64,000 nucleotides of DNA from Fragilariopsis cylindrus CCMP1102 (GCA_900095095.1 FMBT01000293.1:682001-746000), one strand, 5' to 3'. Shown: positions 1 to 12,053, numbered from the stretch's first letter. The notes: a model not told the origin generated them from the sequence alone. Numbers and translations are program-made.

Positions 1-89
1 TTCCTACACAATACAAGTCAATTAATTGAGATGTTTGGTAAAATTAATTATCGAGCATTGATGGTATAATGTGTGAAATGTGTGTGAAA

Positions 90-134
<45 letters not shown>

Positions 135-613
135 ACTTGAGAGAGAGAGAGAGAGAGAGAGTTACTATCACTGATGATGATGTTTAATAGAAGTAAATTG
201 ATCAAGATAAGTTATGTATAAAAGCAAAGCGAGATACAGTAGCTTCTTCTTCTATGCAGCTACAAATACTACATCAATTGCAACATTTTTCTATCCTCAC
301 AGAAGGTTATTTCTTTCACGTATTGTGTCTTGTTTGTGGTACTACTGACTGTTTATAAACTGATCTGATTATTACTATGTTACTTTTGCTGTTATCTGTA
401 TGAGTGTAGGTCCTACTAGTACGCAAATAGACAGGCTGTAGATTTGTTACTGTATTTGTTATTTTGTTACATTTTCGCATTTTTTAGAGCTTGTGTGATG
501 TTTAAATTTTCAAATTTGCTTGATTATTTCCGATCCTCATTATTCTTGCAGACGAAGAGTGAAGAGCGAAGAGATGTTACCCTGTATTTCCCACTTTAAC
601 CTTCGATTGATCA
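1..613. other. Gene-free 5' edge with microsatellites
   Basis: No coding region is supported here. The stretch is AT-rich and holds a GT/GA microsatellite near 93-161. It should include the promoter and 5' leader of the signal peptidase gene that follows. A ttcttgcag sequence ending at 551 could be a splice acceptor of a 5'-UTR intron, but no matching upstream exon could be defined. Confidence 0.6.
93..161. repeat. (GT)n and (GA)n microsatellites
   Basis: About 40 bases of uninterrupted GT dinucleotides (93-133) are followed, after a short spacer, by a GA run (139-161). Simple repeats of this kind recur in introns and spacers across the window. Confidence 0.95.
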
Positions 614-1672
614 ATGCTTCTCAAAAAACTGACGACGTTGCGACTGAGAAGTCGGATGCAACTTGTACAACTCGTATTTTTTAGTAAGCAATCTAGTAAA
701 GCAACAAAATTTTCGGATGGAATCATGCCGAGAACAGAACGTCGTTTACTCGAAAGAAAAGAAAGAAACTCAGCAAGAAAGAAGGCAAAGATTCACTCTT
801 CACCGGAAAAGTTATCATCCACATTATTAAAATCGCAACGTTTCCTATACTCGCTGGTCCCTAGACTTCCAGGACGACCTCAATCCTTCGTCAGTCGTTC
901 GCATCTGATAGCTATTTCCTATCGTTTGCCTCTTTTTCTTGTTCTATCCTACTTTCTTACAGACGAAAACACCTCCCCGTACATTATCCAAGCTAGTCTT
1001 GGTCCTAGCATGTTGCCCACAATACAGTTTGCTGGAGATATCTGGGTGGTTGAAACGGGCGCGTGGGAGCGAGTTTGGAACCGTATATTTAGTAGGCAAG
1101 ACGAAGGGAACTTCCCTACTAGTTCATCGTATAAAGTTGGAGATTTGCTGATATGGGAGGATCCAAAAACGGGAAAACGAAGCTGTAAAAGATTGATAGG
1201 GCTCGAAGGGGACGAAGTTTCTAGGTACGGCGAATTCGGAGATTTGAAATATAAACATAGGTCGGATTTTGGCATCATTTGGCCTAAAACATACACAGAA
1301 AAGGACAAGATTCAGTATAATGATAATCAAGATAGTAAAGCAGAGGCACCGCCGCCGCGGATACTAGTCGTACCAGAAAACTGTGTTTGGTTGGAAGGCG
1401 ATTGTCCTCTATTTTCCATGGACTCGAGGCAATATGGTCCAATAAATGCAAACAAAATACGTGGCCGGCTTGTTTTCCGTCTTTGGCCTTGGAAACGAAA
1501 TGACCTCACTAACGATAAAGAGAACGCATATCTGTCATCCTGCTGGATCAGTCGAGATAGACCAGTGCCATATCCATCAATTGAAGCATATATCGGTAAA
1601 CGATTTGATTTCTATAGATTACCATCTACTAATCCAACCCAAAATCACGCCAAAAGAGATACCGGAGAGTAA
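614..1672 (+). CDS. S26 signal peptidase, mitochondrial inner-membrane (IMP) type
   Basis: Single-exon protein of 352 residues related to type I signal peptidases, closest in style to the IMP1/IMP2 subunits that trim sorting peptides on the outer face of the mitochondrial inner membrane. Visible hallmarks are the catalytic serine in GPSMLPT (about residue 132), the catalytic lysine in CKRLIGLEGDEV (about 192), and the signature GDCPLFSMDSRQYGPI near the C-terminus. A hydrophobic segment around residues 97-115 fits a membrane anchor just before the serine box. The basic, Ser/Arg-rich first 90 residues could be a targeting presequence. An in-frame stop lies directly upstream (608-610), so the ATG at 614 is the first possible start; the next in-frame ATG is at 725. 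IMP subunits are usually near 170-190 residues, so this one is long at both ends. The family call is firm; the organelle is inferred. Confidence 0.82.
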   Translation: MLLKKLTTLRLRSRMQLVQLVFFSKQSSKATKFSDGIMPRTERRLLERKERNSARKKAKIHSSPEKLSSTLLKSQRFLYSLVPRLPGRPQSFVSRSHLIAISYRLPLFLVLSYFLTDENTSPYIIQASLGPSMLPTIQFAGDIWVVETGAWERVWNRIFSRQDEGNFPTSSSYKVGDLLIWEDPKTGKRSCKRLIGLEGDEVSRYGEFGDLKYKHRSDFGIIWPKTYTEKDKIQYNDNQDSKAEAPPPRILVVPENCVWLEGDCPLFSMDSRQYGPINANKIRGRLVFRLWPWKRNDLTNDKENAYLSSCWISRDRPVPYPSIEAYIGKRFDFYRLPSTNPTQNHAKRDTGE

Positions 1673-2113
1673 ATAGTGGTTAATCACGTAGCATATCGTC
1701 AGTCAGTCCAACCGATTGGCTTCTTATTTCCCCTCGCTTTCTCATAGTCTCGAAGAGCTCTGTTGTCTGGATCAAATCAATTCAAATCGATATCCTGGCG
1801 CCGGGACAGGGCAACAAGTTGCTCATTAAAATATATGCAAACTTCACGAAGCCTGTAGATTTTTTTCTTTCTTCAATGCATAAAGTGTTGGGGAGTGCAG
1901 TTCATTAAGAAAAAAGTACAGTATTCCAATAAGGGAGATGCGGTTCCTCTGATCGAAGAGTATCTTCGTTTGTTGGTTATAACCAATTTCTACGACGAAT
2001 AGAATATATTATAATTTAATAAGAGAAAAAAAAGTGACAGGAATCAACTAAATCCAACAAACGTTTCTTTTTTTTATATCTTAATCGACTTAATCGACGC
2101 TTAATTTGTTCCT
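1673..2113. other. Convergent intergenic spacer
   Basis: About 440 bases between the 3' ends of the signal peptidase (+) and the kinesin (-). AT-rich with A and T runs that would suit 3' processing on both strands. No gene seen. Confidence 0.7.
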
Positions 2114-5100
2114 TCACTCCAAAGGCTTCTTCTTGGGGGATGAGGAAAGGTTCATACCAGGAGGATTGGAAGTAAAATTCTTTTCCGTTTTTGTCCTCAT
2201 TGGACTACTTAAAACGTGCGCATCTTCTATCGAATTGTTTTTCTTTTTCGCGTATGCTTCTGTTGTAGTTCTTTGAAGTCGTTCGAAAACATTAGCCTTT
2301 GCGTACTCTTCCACACTCTCAAAATGAGGCTCAGATTTATAGTTCTCCTCTTCACAGTCGCTAATATTACTGTCCAAAAGAATATCGTCGAGCATTTTCT
2401 CTGCTATGTTCGTGTGTACCTTTTCTTTGTATGCTTGAGTTGTTGTCTTATTGAGTCTCTCAAATACATCGAGTCTTGCATATTCATCAAGCTTACTACA
2501 GTTATGGACTTCGTTCCGTTTCTCGCTAATATCACTCCCCCTATTCTGAGTAATAAACACATCATTCTGCACGATCTCTCTCTCATCTTCTTCTGTTTCA
2601 TCTGAATCATATTCTGTGAGACGAGATCTACCTCTAAGCGAGACATGTTGATTTTCAATAGCTTTCTCTAAAGTGCGACCTTTCTTGTCATGGATTCGAT
2701 GAAAACGTTGCTTTTGTGTACCCGTGAGATTAGAAGGACTCAGAAGGCGATCAAATACAGTACGCTTTGCAGAATCTATGTTCTTCGGAAATTTCTCTTT
2801 TGATTTCCTTGATATGTTTTCTTTTTTCTTCTCTTTTTCTTCCGGGATAAATGCGTTTTCGGTAGCATCTACTACCTGCAACGAGGCAACCTTCTTCAAA
2901 CGACTCGTCTTCGCGCTCCTTTTCTTTTGCACTCCAGTGAAGCTCTCTGGATTTGTTAGACGATCGAAGACAGTACTGTTGAGTTGAACTTCTGCCTCGA
3001 GAACTTCTTGTGATTGCAAAAGCGACGACGGCATTCTGCCATCGGCAATTATAGCTAAATCTGCCATAATATCCTCAGCCCAGTCGGGGATTTCATCGCT
3101 GTCACTCGAGGGTGTTTCACTTGTTATTCTTCGTGCGAACGATGGGGAGTTGCCCCTCACGGATATTGCGCTGGACCGGCGCCTTGACTTAGTTGCCGTT
3201 GAAACCGAAGAAGAGTGCAAAGCTCCGGTTACGATACCCTGAACTGCCTTCAATGGTGTTTGTTGTTCTCTACTCATCTCACCTGCGTTTTCATACCCAT
3301 GTGATGTAACTTCTTCCCGAATACAACGAAGAGCAGAACGTAACTCATCGATCTCGTCTTCGAGTTCTTCGCATTGTTCTGTTTTTTCTCTGAGGATTGA
3401 AATGGCCGATTGCTCTCGTTCTTGATGCCTTCGCACTGCATCCCGGCATATTTGTGTCTCGTTCAATTGACGCTCGAGAACATCGATGCGCACATTCGCT
3501 AGAACAAGCAATCTTGAGTTGCCATTACCAGACGAGAATGACTCGCGTCGCTTCAAAGAGCCCGCAGATGTTACGTCAGATGTTTCGGATTCCTCTATTT
3601 GTCCCTCTTTTACCATCTCCATCAATGATAGGATATGTTCTTGTTGGTTCTGGGCAAGTGCGGCAGCTTCTAGTCTATGTTCGTCAACGTAAGCACGGAA
3701 TGCTGTATCTTTATCTGTAAGGGAGGATTCGGTTTCTTGAACTTTCTCGTCTAAAGAAGATGCCGTTCTGGCTAATGACGCGATTCTTCTCCTTTCTCGG
3801 ACCACCATACCAAATAGGACTTTTGCAGCGATCTTTGTACCCGTTTCGATCGGTTCCTTCCCAATTATTCCATGGAATTCCTTGTTGAAGAGGAAAACCT
3901 CGTTATCCTGATGTGGGTGTTGCTGCTCAAGTCTTTTCTCTCGCTTGCCCAACTGAGATGCCAAATGTCTGATTCGTTCTTCCCGGTACTTGATCGCAGA
4001 TTCCAATGCAGTAAGTGACTCATGCTGATTGTCTGCATCGCTCTGCATGAGCTCGTCCTTTTGTATGGTGAGCTCCATATGTTCTTCCCATTCCTGAGCT
4101 AGTTTTTCCGCAAGATTTTCCCGCCTCCCTACATCAGCAACTTTCTGGTCGAAGAAATCGCGGAGAATGTCGACGTTGGCTGTTTTTTGCTTTTTATAAT
4201 CACCCGTTAATCGAAATTTTGCTTCGTTCGAATCTCTTGACTGACGTCTACCGAATATTACTGGATCTAGCCCAGCTTTTTTTAATACCCCACGCTTCAC
4301 GGTTTGCATCCGAAGTCGTCGCTCGGTGTCTTTGTATTTTACTTTCAATTGGCTCATTTGATCAAGTCGTGATTTGGCAATCTTTTGCGCTTTCAAAGCA
4401 TCTTGAGACTTTTGATTTGCCTCCCTTTTCACCTTGCTCAGTTCTCGATCCTTTTTCATTGATTCTTTCTTCAGCTTTTTTACCTCGAACAAGTGCGTTT
4501 TTCGCTCTGCCGTGATCTGCTTTTGTAGGTCAACTTTTTTGTGCTTCATATCTTTCACATCATTTTTCAGTCTATCGATTTGAGTTTCGTTGCGAGATGC
4601 AACGTTCGTAAGACGTGCAAGTTCGGACTGTTTCCTTTTCAATTCTTTAACTTGTGCCTGTTTTTGTTTTAACATGTCCGACAGCTCTTTACTTTTACTA
4701 TGGCCTACATCCAATTTTTTGATTTCCTCGCTTAATTTATTTGCCTCGAATTCTTTTTCTGAAACAACAGATTCCATTTCTTTGAGTTTTTCTTCGTAAA
4801 ATACTCTCATCGACTCAAATTTTTCTTGTGAAGCTTGAAGCTGATGAATCAGTGCTTCCTTAGCCGAGATTGAAGTTGAAAGTGCAAATAAGTCAGCGCC
4901 AAGCGACACAGAAGCTTCTGTCGATTTCTCGGTACTCTGTTGTGTGTCCGCTATAGGGGAAGGTGACGATTTTTCGATATGGCCATCGCTATCGCCGTCA
5001 TCTTCGACAAATTCTCCATCGCTGATCGGATGACTAAGGTATCTGTCAGATAATACCTTGAGTGCTTCCTCTTCAGCCTCCATTTCTGCATCAATCGTGC

Positions 5101-6979
5101 CAGACTTAGACAAGCTTCCGAATATCTGTGACCTGAGTCGAGACAGTTCGGGTGATTCAGATCGGTCGTTCGGATTTCGAGGAATGGATTTGTTTATTGG
5201 TATTTCTCTGAATTGGAGTGGACTTGCTATAACATTTTTATTTGTTTGGATTTCCTTCTTTAGACGAGATATTTCTCGCTCATACTCTATTGCCTTGGTC
5301 ACATAAGCCTTTTGAAGTGCATTCGAGGGATCCTTGCCATCAGATAGAGATTGTACCTGAAGACGATACGCTTCGTTTTCGGTCCTAAGCGTTTGAGCTT
5401 CAGCTTTAGCTTCTATTGTTGACGAATCTTGGTATCTCCTTCGGAAGGGTGAATGTACTTGATCCGAAACATTAGATGGATCAAAAAAACGAGGAGAGTG
5501 CGACAGAGCAGACTGCGTGTTTGCTGTCCTTATATTGTCTTCCTCGTCTGCGTCAGATCCGTTAGCCAATGCTTCGATAACACTCATAGAAAATGAGCAT
5601 TCGTCCATTTTCCCCGTTTTAGCTTTGATCAAATCTATCGCTAGTCGTTGGATTTTCCCCTTCAAACCAGCTACAATCTGGGAAGTTGCATCCACATTAA
5701 CTACTGCGTGATTCTGAATATTTTTAGCTCGATTGGCATAGCGAAGACAATTTAACGTTTCTTCCATATTACATGAAGATGGCGATACGCAGGCAATCAT
5801 AAGTGTCTTGTGATTTCCACCTAAACTACCTTTCAAAAGACGCGTTAATTTTGAATCCCGGTAGGGAACAAAAGTCCCTTGTTTCTTTGGATCTCCCAAG
5901 GCAGATATGACATTACCCAGAACCAACAGCCCCTTGTTGATATCAATACCTTCCTTAAGTCTTTGCCCAGTTGCTTGAGTTCGTTTCTGTCTTTCGGACC
6001 CTGCTAAATCCACAAAATTAAAACGCGATACCTTCGACTGGACGTGCTGTTCGGAATCTTGTATTTGGGAATTTTCTTCATCGTCTGTACGGTTTAAGCC
6101 TGTGATAGTTGCCGATTGTTGCATCGGGTCCACCTCCAGAATAATAGATTGTTCCACTACTAGCGAAAGAATAGCATGGGAGCGACTACTTGTTTCGTTC
6201 ATTGCGGTGGATCCAGTAACCCGTCGACACATTCCAGACGTTAAACATAGCAGAGCTTGATCCGCAGAGTCTACCTTATGCATCGTCGCTCCTATTACTT
6301 CTGGTTCTCCATTGCCGATATCTCGAATTGAAAGCTTTGGGGCGCTTGAAGAAGTACGAGGGTTCAACAGATCCCGAATTTCTTCTCCATACAACTCTAA
6401 AAATTACACGCGTACCTCGTACTCGTAAGAGCTTCCAACACTGGAAGACTCTTGTTGTTCTTGTAGTTTCTGAAATATATTTCTTATTGCCCGGGGAAGC
6501 ACACCCTGATGTTGTTCTTGCATCATAGCGGTTGTCATCCCTCCGCCCATTATTGTGTGAGTTTTGCCACTGCCTGTTTGTCCATATGCCAAGACGGTAG
6601 CGTTATATCCCTCCAAACAATTAGCCACTAGAGGCGCTACTCGATCCTCGTAGACTTCACTCTGTACGGTTTGAGCACCAAAAACTTGGTCAAAGGTGAA
6701 TTTCGGTCCTGACGATCCGCCGAGCCGTAGAACATTAGGGCAGCCAGCATTATGTTCCGATGCGCACAGAACGTCGATGCATTCCGTCGTTCCTGCTTCG
6801 TTTGGTAGCATCGGGCGAACACGGACAGCAACTTGCACACTACGATCATCGGTGCCGCTATTCCCACTGACAGCATCAGTTAAATTATTTTTTGACATTA
6901 CTGTCGACCCTTCCTCCATAACACCAGCAGCATTTGGTAGATGTTTGTCGCAATGCTGATCAGAAGGAAGTTCCGACAT
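2114..6979 (-). CDS. Kinesin-4-like motor protein with an in-frame stop in the motor
   Basis: N-terminal kinesin motor followed by long coiled coils. The P-loop GQTGSGKTHTIMGG lies near 6553-6590, switch I NETSSRSH near 6190, and switch II VDLAGSER near 6000. The stretch RLKEGIDINKGLLVLGNVISALGD and the following residues match chromokinesin/KIF4 and KIF21 (kinesin-4) best. Coiled-coil and charged segments fill roughly 3000-5300. The tail carries four VFDRL/VFERL repeats (2238-2980). The reading frame is continuous over about 1,620 codons except for one TAA at 6404-6406, which sits where family members have the conserved Ser of the S-[YF]-L-E-[IL]-Y motif: here EVRV-stop-FLELYGEE. No frame change accompanies it. 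It may be a sequence error, a null allele or a read-through site. The ATG at 6979 is the start (preceded by TTG in frame). Expected role: plus-end microtubule motor in spindle midzone or transport. Confidence 0.88.
2238..2980 (-). repeat. Four VFDRL/VFERL tail repeats of the kinesin
   Basis: Four copies of a motif of about 17 residues, [TDN]-V-F-[DE]-R-L followed by a T/S-rich stretch and ending in basic residues, occur in the kinesin tail. They lie near 2921-2980, 2703-2762, 2416-2475 and 2238-2297. The first two share TNPESFTG/SPSNLTG cores and the last two share TTTQAY/TTTEAY cores, which suggests two rounds of duplication. Confidence 0.75.
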
Positions 6980-8147
6980 TGACAATAGTTTCCCGAGAGA
7001 ATATTGGAGATGACAATATCTAAGAGCAGTTCAAAGAAAAAAAATGCCTCTTGAAAATTATAACCAGCCAGGGATCATGATGCCGACCAATTTCCTTTGA
7101 AGTATATATTATTTATTTATTTTGAACTACAATATTAAAGTGGTGAACAATTATTTATTTTAAACAAAATCTTGCTTGATTTGAATTCGCTCTTGTGTGT
7201 CGTCATTGCAGGCAAGCTTTGCTTTAGGGGAACAGCATTCTGTCGGTAGGCGCGTTAATTAAATTGTTTGATTAAAAGGGGGCAGGGAAGCTGAGCTCAC
7301 CTCAAATCCACGGTACTGTACCTCAGTCAAGGATTTTGGATTGATGATCATGCTTGGTCATGAATTGAAAGGTGAATATAATTTACAGGGCTGAGCAGAA
7401 ATGCTTTCCCATTTGCTGTACTCACTACTAACTATTGTTCTATTCATATGTGCTCTAATTTTTCTGTAAACATTATAAAACAAAAGAAATCCTCAGCACA
7501 CTATTATTTTGTACACAATAAAAAAAGTATTTTTGGAATCCTATATTAGTATGTAGATTGTTCTTTGAACAAAGTCCACGAGGATCCTCACAGTGGATAT
7601 TGTTGTCAATTATCAATACTATTAGTATTAGTAATATTTTTTATGGTGATGATGGTGATGGTGATGGTGATGGTTGACAATGGTGATGTTCTGAATTGTT
7701 TCTTCCCAATGAGAATCATTATGAATATAGGAAGTATTGTACATCTTTTTATTGTATCTTGTAGTTCTAATGATGACGCCATTATACCATCTTTTACTAC
7801 TATCTTAATAAGGTGCATCGTGGTGATGGTTCTTTGCTTGGCAATGGTGTTAATGAGTTAATGTGGTGAGGGGGAAGCGATTTTCCTGGTTTTCAATTTT
7901 ATTTTTTCGGGAACAAATCGGTTGGCCACGAAAACTCCGCTGCGCTTGAGCGCCACCGTACAATATTTTGATTGTCCAAGTGAGAGTAGCTTGCTAGCTA
8001 GGAGTATTTCGTACGCAATTCAGCCACAGTCACTCAAGAGATCAAATCAAGGATTAATACAAATACCTCAATACCAGATTTGTAGAAAGGATACACAACA
8101 AATATTTATAAAACAATAAGATTCAATAATTCACCTTAATCCCGACA
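6980..8147. other. Divergent intergenic region
   Basis: About 1.2 kb between the divergent kinesin (-) and GET4 (+) starts. It should hold both promoters. It contains a GATGGT simple repeat at 7648-7674. The small open frames here overlap on both strands and show no coding character. Confidence 0.65.
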
Positions 8148-9358
8148 ATGAGTGCTGCTGCTGTCCGTCGTCGCAAACAAATCCTAGCCCGCAAGAAGCA
8201 ACAAGAAGAGGCCGTCATTGCTGGTAATGATGCCCTCGACCCAGTCTCGGCGCAACTGCAAAAGCTGTTGAATGATCCCAAGGCTCTTGCCGAGGAAGCA
8301 ACCGCGTATGAGGCTCTGCAATTGGCTCAATCCCAAATTCGAAAAAAAGTTCATGCCGGTGATTACGCCGATGGTGTCGAATTGGCTTGCTCAGCAAGTC
8401 TTAAAATTTTGCAACAGGGCCGAGTCTCTGTGGCAACCCAACTCATGACCCTTTTGGTCAATGTATTACGCGAAACCCACACGGTAGAGACGCCCGCATT
8501 GATAGAAAATCTTAAGGCCATGCACGACGCGCAAGAAAAAGCTATGGAGGGAAAGACTGGATCTGATGGTATTCGTTTGGATCGACTTGAGCGCGATTGG
8601 CTTCGTAAATGTGTCCAGTGGAGTTCCGAGTTGGGACCGACTCGATTTGGAAATTTGGGACTTCAGCAGCTTTTGGCAAAGCAATCTTGGAAGTTATCCA
8701 AGCTAATCGCATCTGAAGGCGCTCCTCAGACAACCACCGTGGTAGATGACGAGGAGGAGGATGAGATCATGGAACTCAAGACGGACGCAGTAACTCATAT
8801 GGCACTAGCTGAGCAGCCTATGGCCATTATCGAATTGCTCAAGACGCTACCAATCCCACGGCAGCAGAAACCAAGGCCGGACACACATGCCCTCCTGCAG
8901 AACGTGATGCACTATTGACACGTGCGATCTTATGCTTATGTGCTATTGAGAACTTAAGAGATGCATCTATTCTGGTTCGTGCATTTTTGGAACAAATTGA
9001 GGAACGAGATGCCGAAATTTTGACCGCCTCCTATACCTCTAAAGATGATGGGAAGGCTCCATCTCATGCTATCTTCTGTTGCATGTTGATTCGTATTTGT
9101 GAGAAAGATCCAAGAACGGGACCTCTCTTCTCATGGCTAATGCGCTCCTTTAAGAGGGAGTTGGATGGACTATACAAAGTTCAAATTGTTCAGTCGTATA
9201 CTTCCAAAATTGGAAAGATATATTATAATATTCAACCTCCACCGAGTATGATGAACATGTTAGAAAATATGATGGGATCTATGGGTGGCGGAGGAGGAGC
9301 TGCTGGAGGTATGAATCCGGCCATGATGCAAGCAATGATGCAAAATATGAATATGTAA
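8148..9358 (+). CDS. GET4 (TRC35) tail-anchored protein targeting factor, frameshifted
   Basis: Homologue of Get4, the alpha-helical-repeat scaffold that links Get5/Sgt2 to the Get3 ATPase during delivery of tail-anchored proteins to the ER. The N-terminal half has LAQSQIRKKVHAGDYADGVEL; the C-terminal half has LLTRAILCLCAIENLRDASIL and YTSKIGKIYYNIQPPP, which parallel the conserved GNIRDA and YNEYLDRIGQLFFGV boxes of the family. The frame changes once: the first half runs to a stop at 8916-8918, while the conserved continuation (AERDALLTRAI) is read in another frame upstream of that point. The switch lies around 8800-8820, equivalent to one missing base. No GT-AG intron of suitable length explains it. 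The last 35 residues are unusual: MMNMLENMMGSM, a Gly run and a second Met-rich block (9247-9355). Family call firm; frame status uncertain. Confidence 0.82.
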
Positions 9359-10080
9359 TTTATAGTTTTTCATTTAAAAATATCACTTGTAAAAATGATT
9401 GCATTAGAGTAGTAAAGTTGTTCTCTTTTTGTTTTGTTTTCGATCTTAAAACTCCGTTGTCAACGTTGTATTCACTTTTAGACCGCTTTGTGATTGTTTC
9501 ATGGTGCTTGTTATGGCTAACTACTATATCTAAAAACCTCCATGTAGAAAAAGAGTTCATAAATCATTCAAACGCTACGAGTTGTACGTACAAGATGATA
9601 GTTCAACTACGGACTAACTTTTTTTTCCATTGCAGCAGTAGGTAGAGAAATCTTGACTTTTTGGGAGAGACAAAGATGCAGGGAAGTTGAATATATCATT
9701 TGTTTTTATATAAATATATAATATACTCTTCACAATCCTAAGAATGTCGGTGACTTTTTTGAACAGTATTTGTGGAATATCTTCCTAAATATTTACTGGA
9801 AATATTCAGCATTAACCAGCAGGAAATTATTGGAGTGATCAACGTAACAATACATTTTAAAGATTCATTCTACTACACGTATTTTAAAAAATAAGATTGA
9901 CTTACTGTTTTTGTCTTGTATCTGAATTGATTCACCTCAACACCAACATGCAACGAAAATGATTTTTTTCTCTGCCCAAAGAAGATACCACATTTTCCTC
10001 ACCGTTAATACGCATTAATGGACAGTTAGTTTGAACAAAAAGTTACAAGTCATGTTACAAGTCATGTTCTGATATAAATC

Positions 10081-10121
<41 letters not shown>

Positions 10122-10256
10122 CAGTGGCAATATAAGCACATCAATTAATTCTCACCGAAACTCATGATGCAATTCTCTGTCTATCCTCCACATTTAATCC
10201 ACAGGTATTATTTCTAATCCATCGTGCCTTGCTAGCTCTTTAAGGCATTTTAATAA
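9359..10256. other. Convergent intergenic spacer with (AT)n
   Basis: About 900 bases between the 3' ends of GET4 (+) and the dsRNA-binding-like gene (-). AT-rich, with a TA dinucleotide run at about 10084-10115 and a short direct repeat (acaagtcatgtt) near 10046-10068. No gene seen. Confidence 0.7.
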
Positions 10257-11499
10257 TTAGGAAGAGACGTTGGCAGTGGAAGATGAAGTTGCCCGTGATA
10301 GAAGCTTTTGGTAGCGAGGTAAAAGCGCCCGCGTTTCTTCCATGGAAATTTCATCGAAACCTTCTCCATCTACGCCATATACTAAAGACAAACCACCCTT
10401 AAGTTTCCTTTTTGCCTTTCCGTTCCGTGTGTTAAGTTCGGAAGATAGACCTTGATTTGCACTATTTAGTGACATCGATATGGTCGGTACTACAGGGTTG
10501 GATTTACCATCACTAGTAGAAATACCACCTACTTCTGATGTCGAAGACGATCCTAATGTAGACGACAAACTGGAGGCTGTAGGAGCAGCATCGGAAATCA
10601 TTCTCGCTTGAGGTATTAGGTCGGCAGATGGCGGCAAAGTTGCTGGGGGTGGAGGGGGTAGTGGCGGCATGCCATTAGGTAATGGAGGAAGATGGTGTGG
10701 ATGACCATACGGTGGTAGTCCTGGGGGGAGAGGTGGATGTAGATTAGGTGGTGGGGGCGGAGGTGGGGGTGGTAAAGGGTCAGAAGGAGCTTGCATCAGA
10801 CAATCTTCATCTAATGGGAAATTATTATATCCGTGAGCGGCAACCAACGCAAAGGCTGCTCGACAAGCACAATCCATCGCTGCTTCTCGATTTTTCCCTC
10901 GTCCCCAACCTGGAAAAGTAAATGAAAAATATGACAATGGTGATAAATTTAGTGGTTGCAATAAAAATGAAACGCCAACGACAGAGACAACAACAATTGA
11001 ATTAGTGGTAGTAATACATAGTACAAATATAGCAACAACAATACCATATAATGACCAAAAAAAAACACTCAACAATACTCTTGTTTGTATATTTTGATAG
11101 AAATCATCTCTATTATTGTTGTTGCTGTTTTGGTTTTAACAATCGTACATCTTATAACAATATACATTATACCCAGTGTCTCATAGCAAAAAAACAATTT
11201 TCTGACACAAAAAGTTTTCCTTTCTTACCTAGATCTACTCCTCCTACTCTAGTAGAGAACACAAATGGCTTGTCAGCTGTGACGCCGATTTTCGTTCTAA
11301 TATAAGCAGCATCTAGCATGCGATGAGATTTTGTGTACTTGACGAAGGCTTCCATTGCAGTATATATCTTCGTTGGACGATATTTTTTCACAAGATAGCT
11401 TTCTCCAGTTTCATTGATCCGAGCCTTTTTTTTCGGATCGTTGTTATTCTGTTGCTGACCATTATTCTGCTGTGCGTTTGGTCGCTTTTTACGTCCCAT
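10257..11499 (-). CDS. dsRNA-binding-like protein with polyproline region
   Basis: Two exons: 11229-11499 and 10257-10909, joined across a 319-nt GT-AG intron (gtaag donor, tttccag acceptor). Phase is kept and gives 307 residues. The N-terminus is basic and Gln/Asn-rich (MGRKKRPNAQQNNGQQQ). The junction creates VGGVDLGWGRGKNREAAMDCA, which resembles the C-terminal half of a double-stranded RNA-binding domain: a glycine-rich loop, basic residues, then an Ala-rich helix that continues into FALVAAHGY. The next segment is polyproline (about residues 115-165), a possible WW/SH3/profilin ligand. A small acidic, Ser-rich C-terminus follows. No catalytic domain is present. RNA binding is inferred from motif shape only; the protein could instead be a splicing or export adaptor. 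Confidence 0.72.
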
Positions 11500-12053
11500 T
11501 TTGGCTAGAGAACTCGTTTGCGAAGAGTTTACTGTTAGAGATTTTGTTACAATTCGGATAGCTTTGTACAGTATACTCTAAGTAGTTGCTGCTGTTGCTT
11601 CTACAATGTCCAAGTGCAGTAGAGTAGTAATAGATGTAATGCGTAATGTACATTTAGGACTTTGTGGTGATGATAATGTAATAAGTTACCTAAATTAATT
11701 CACGACGGACGGCTACTAAATGAGCTTGCACTATCATATCTTTACTATATATAAACGTTATGTACCCGGCGCACTCGCATTTTTCCGTTGACTTGCGTTC
11801 TCTTGCTTGTGCGTAGTAACTGCTGCAAAAAAGTGAAGTTTCGAGTTTCACTCATGGTACTGTAGGCGCGGCATCAACCACGAGTCGACGAGTGCGAAAC
11901 CAAAGTTAAATTTTACTGCATCCAACCCCAACGACAACAAAGGAGCGACAACACATCTATCTCGGGACCTATTAGTGTTGGTTTCTCATCTCTATCACCA
12001 CCCATACCACCTATAGCTATCATCGACATTCGTTAGCTTCACACTACGCTACC
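11500..12053. other. Divergent promoter region
   Basis: About 550 bases between the starts of the dsRNA-binding-like gene (-) and the small membrane protein gene (+). It should contain both promoters. No gene or strong repeat seen. Confidence 0.65.

Noticed and set aside
949-1330. Minus-strand frames under the signal peptidase
   Set aside because: They are shadows of a strongly supported plus-strand gene.
6401-6419. A 19-nt GT-AG intron removing the kinesin stop
   Set aside because: Its length would shift the frame, while the sequence on both sides is already in one frame and matches the family.
8915-9358. A separate small gene downstream of the first GET4 frame
   Set aside because: It begins at a TTG, and its sequence is the C-terminal part of the same family, so one frameshifted gene is simpler.
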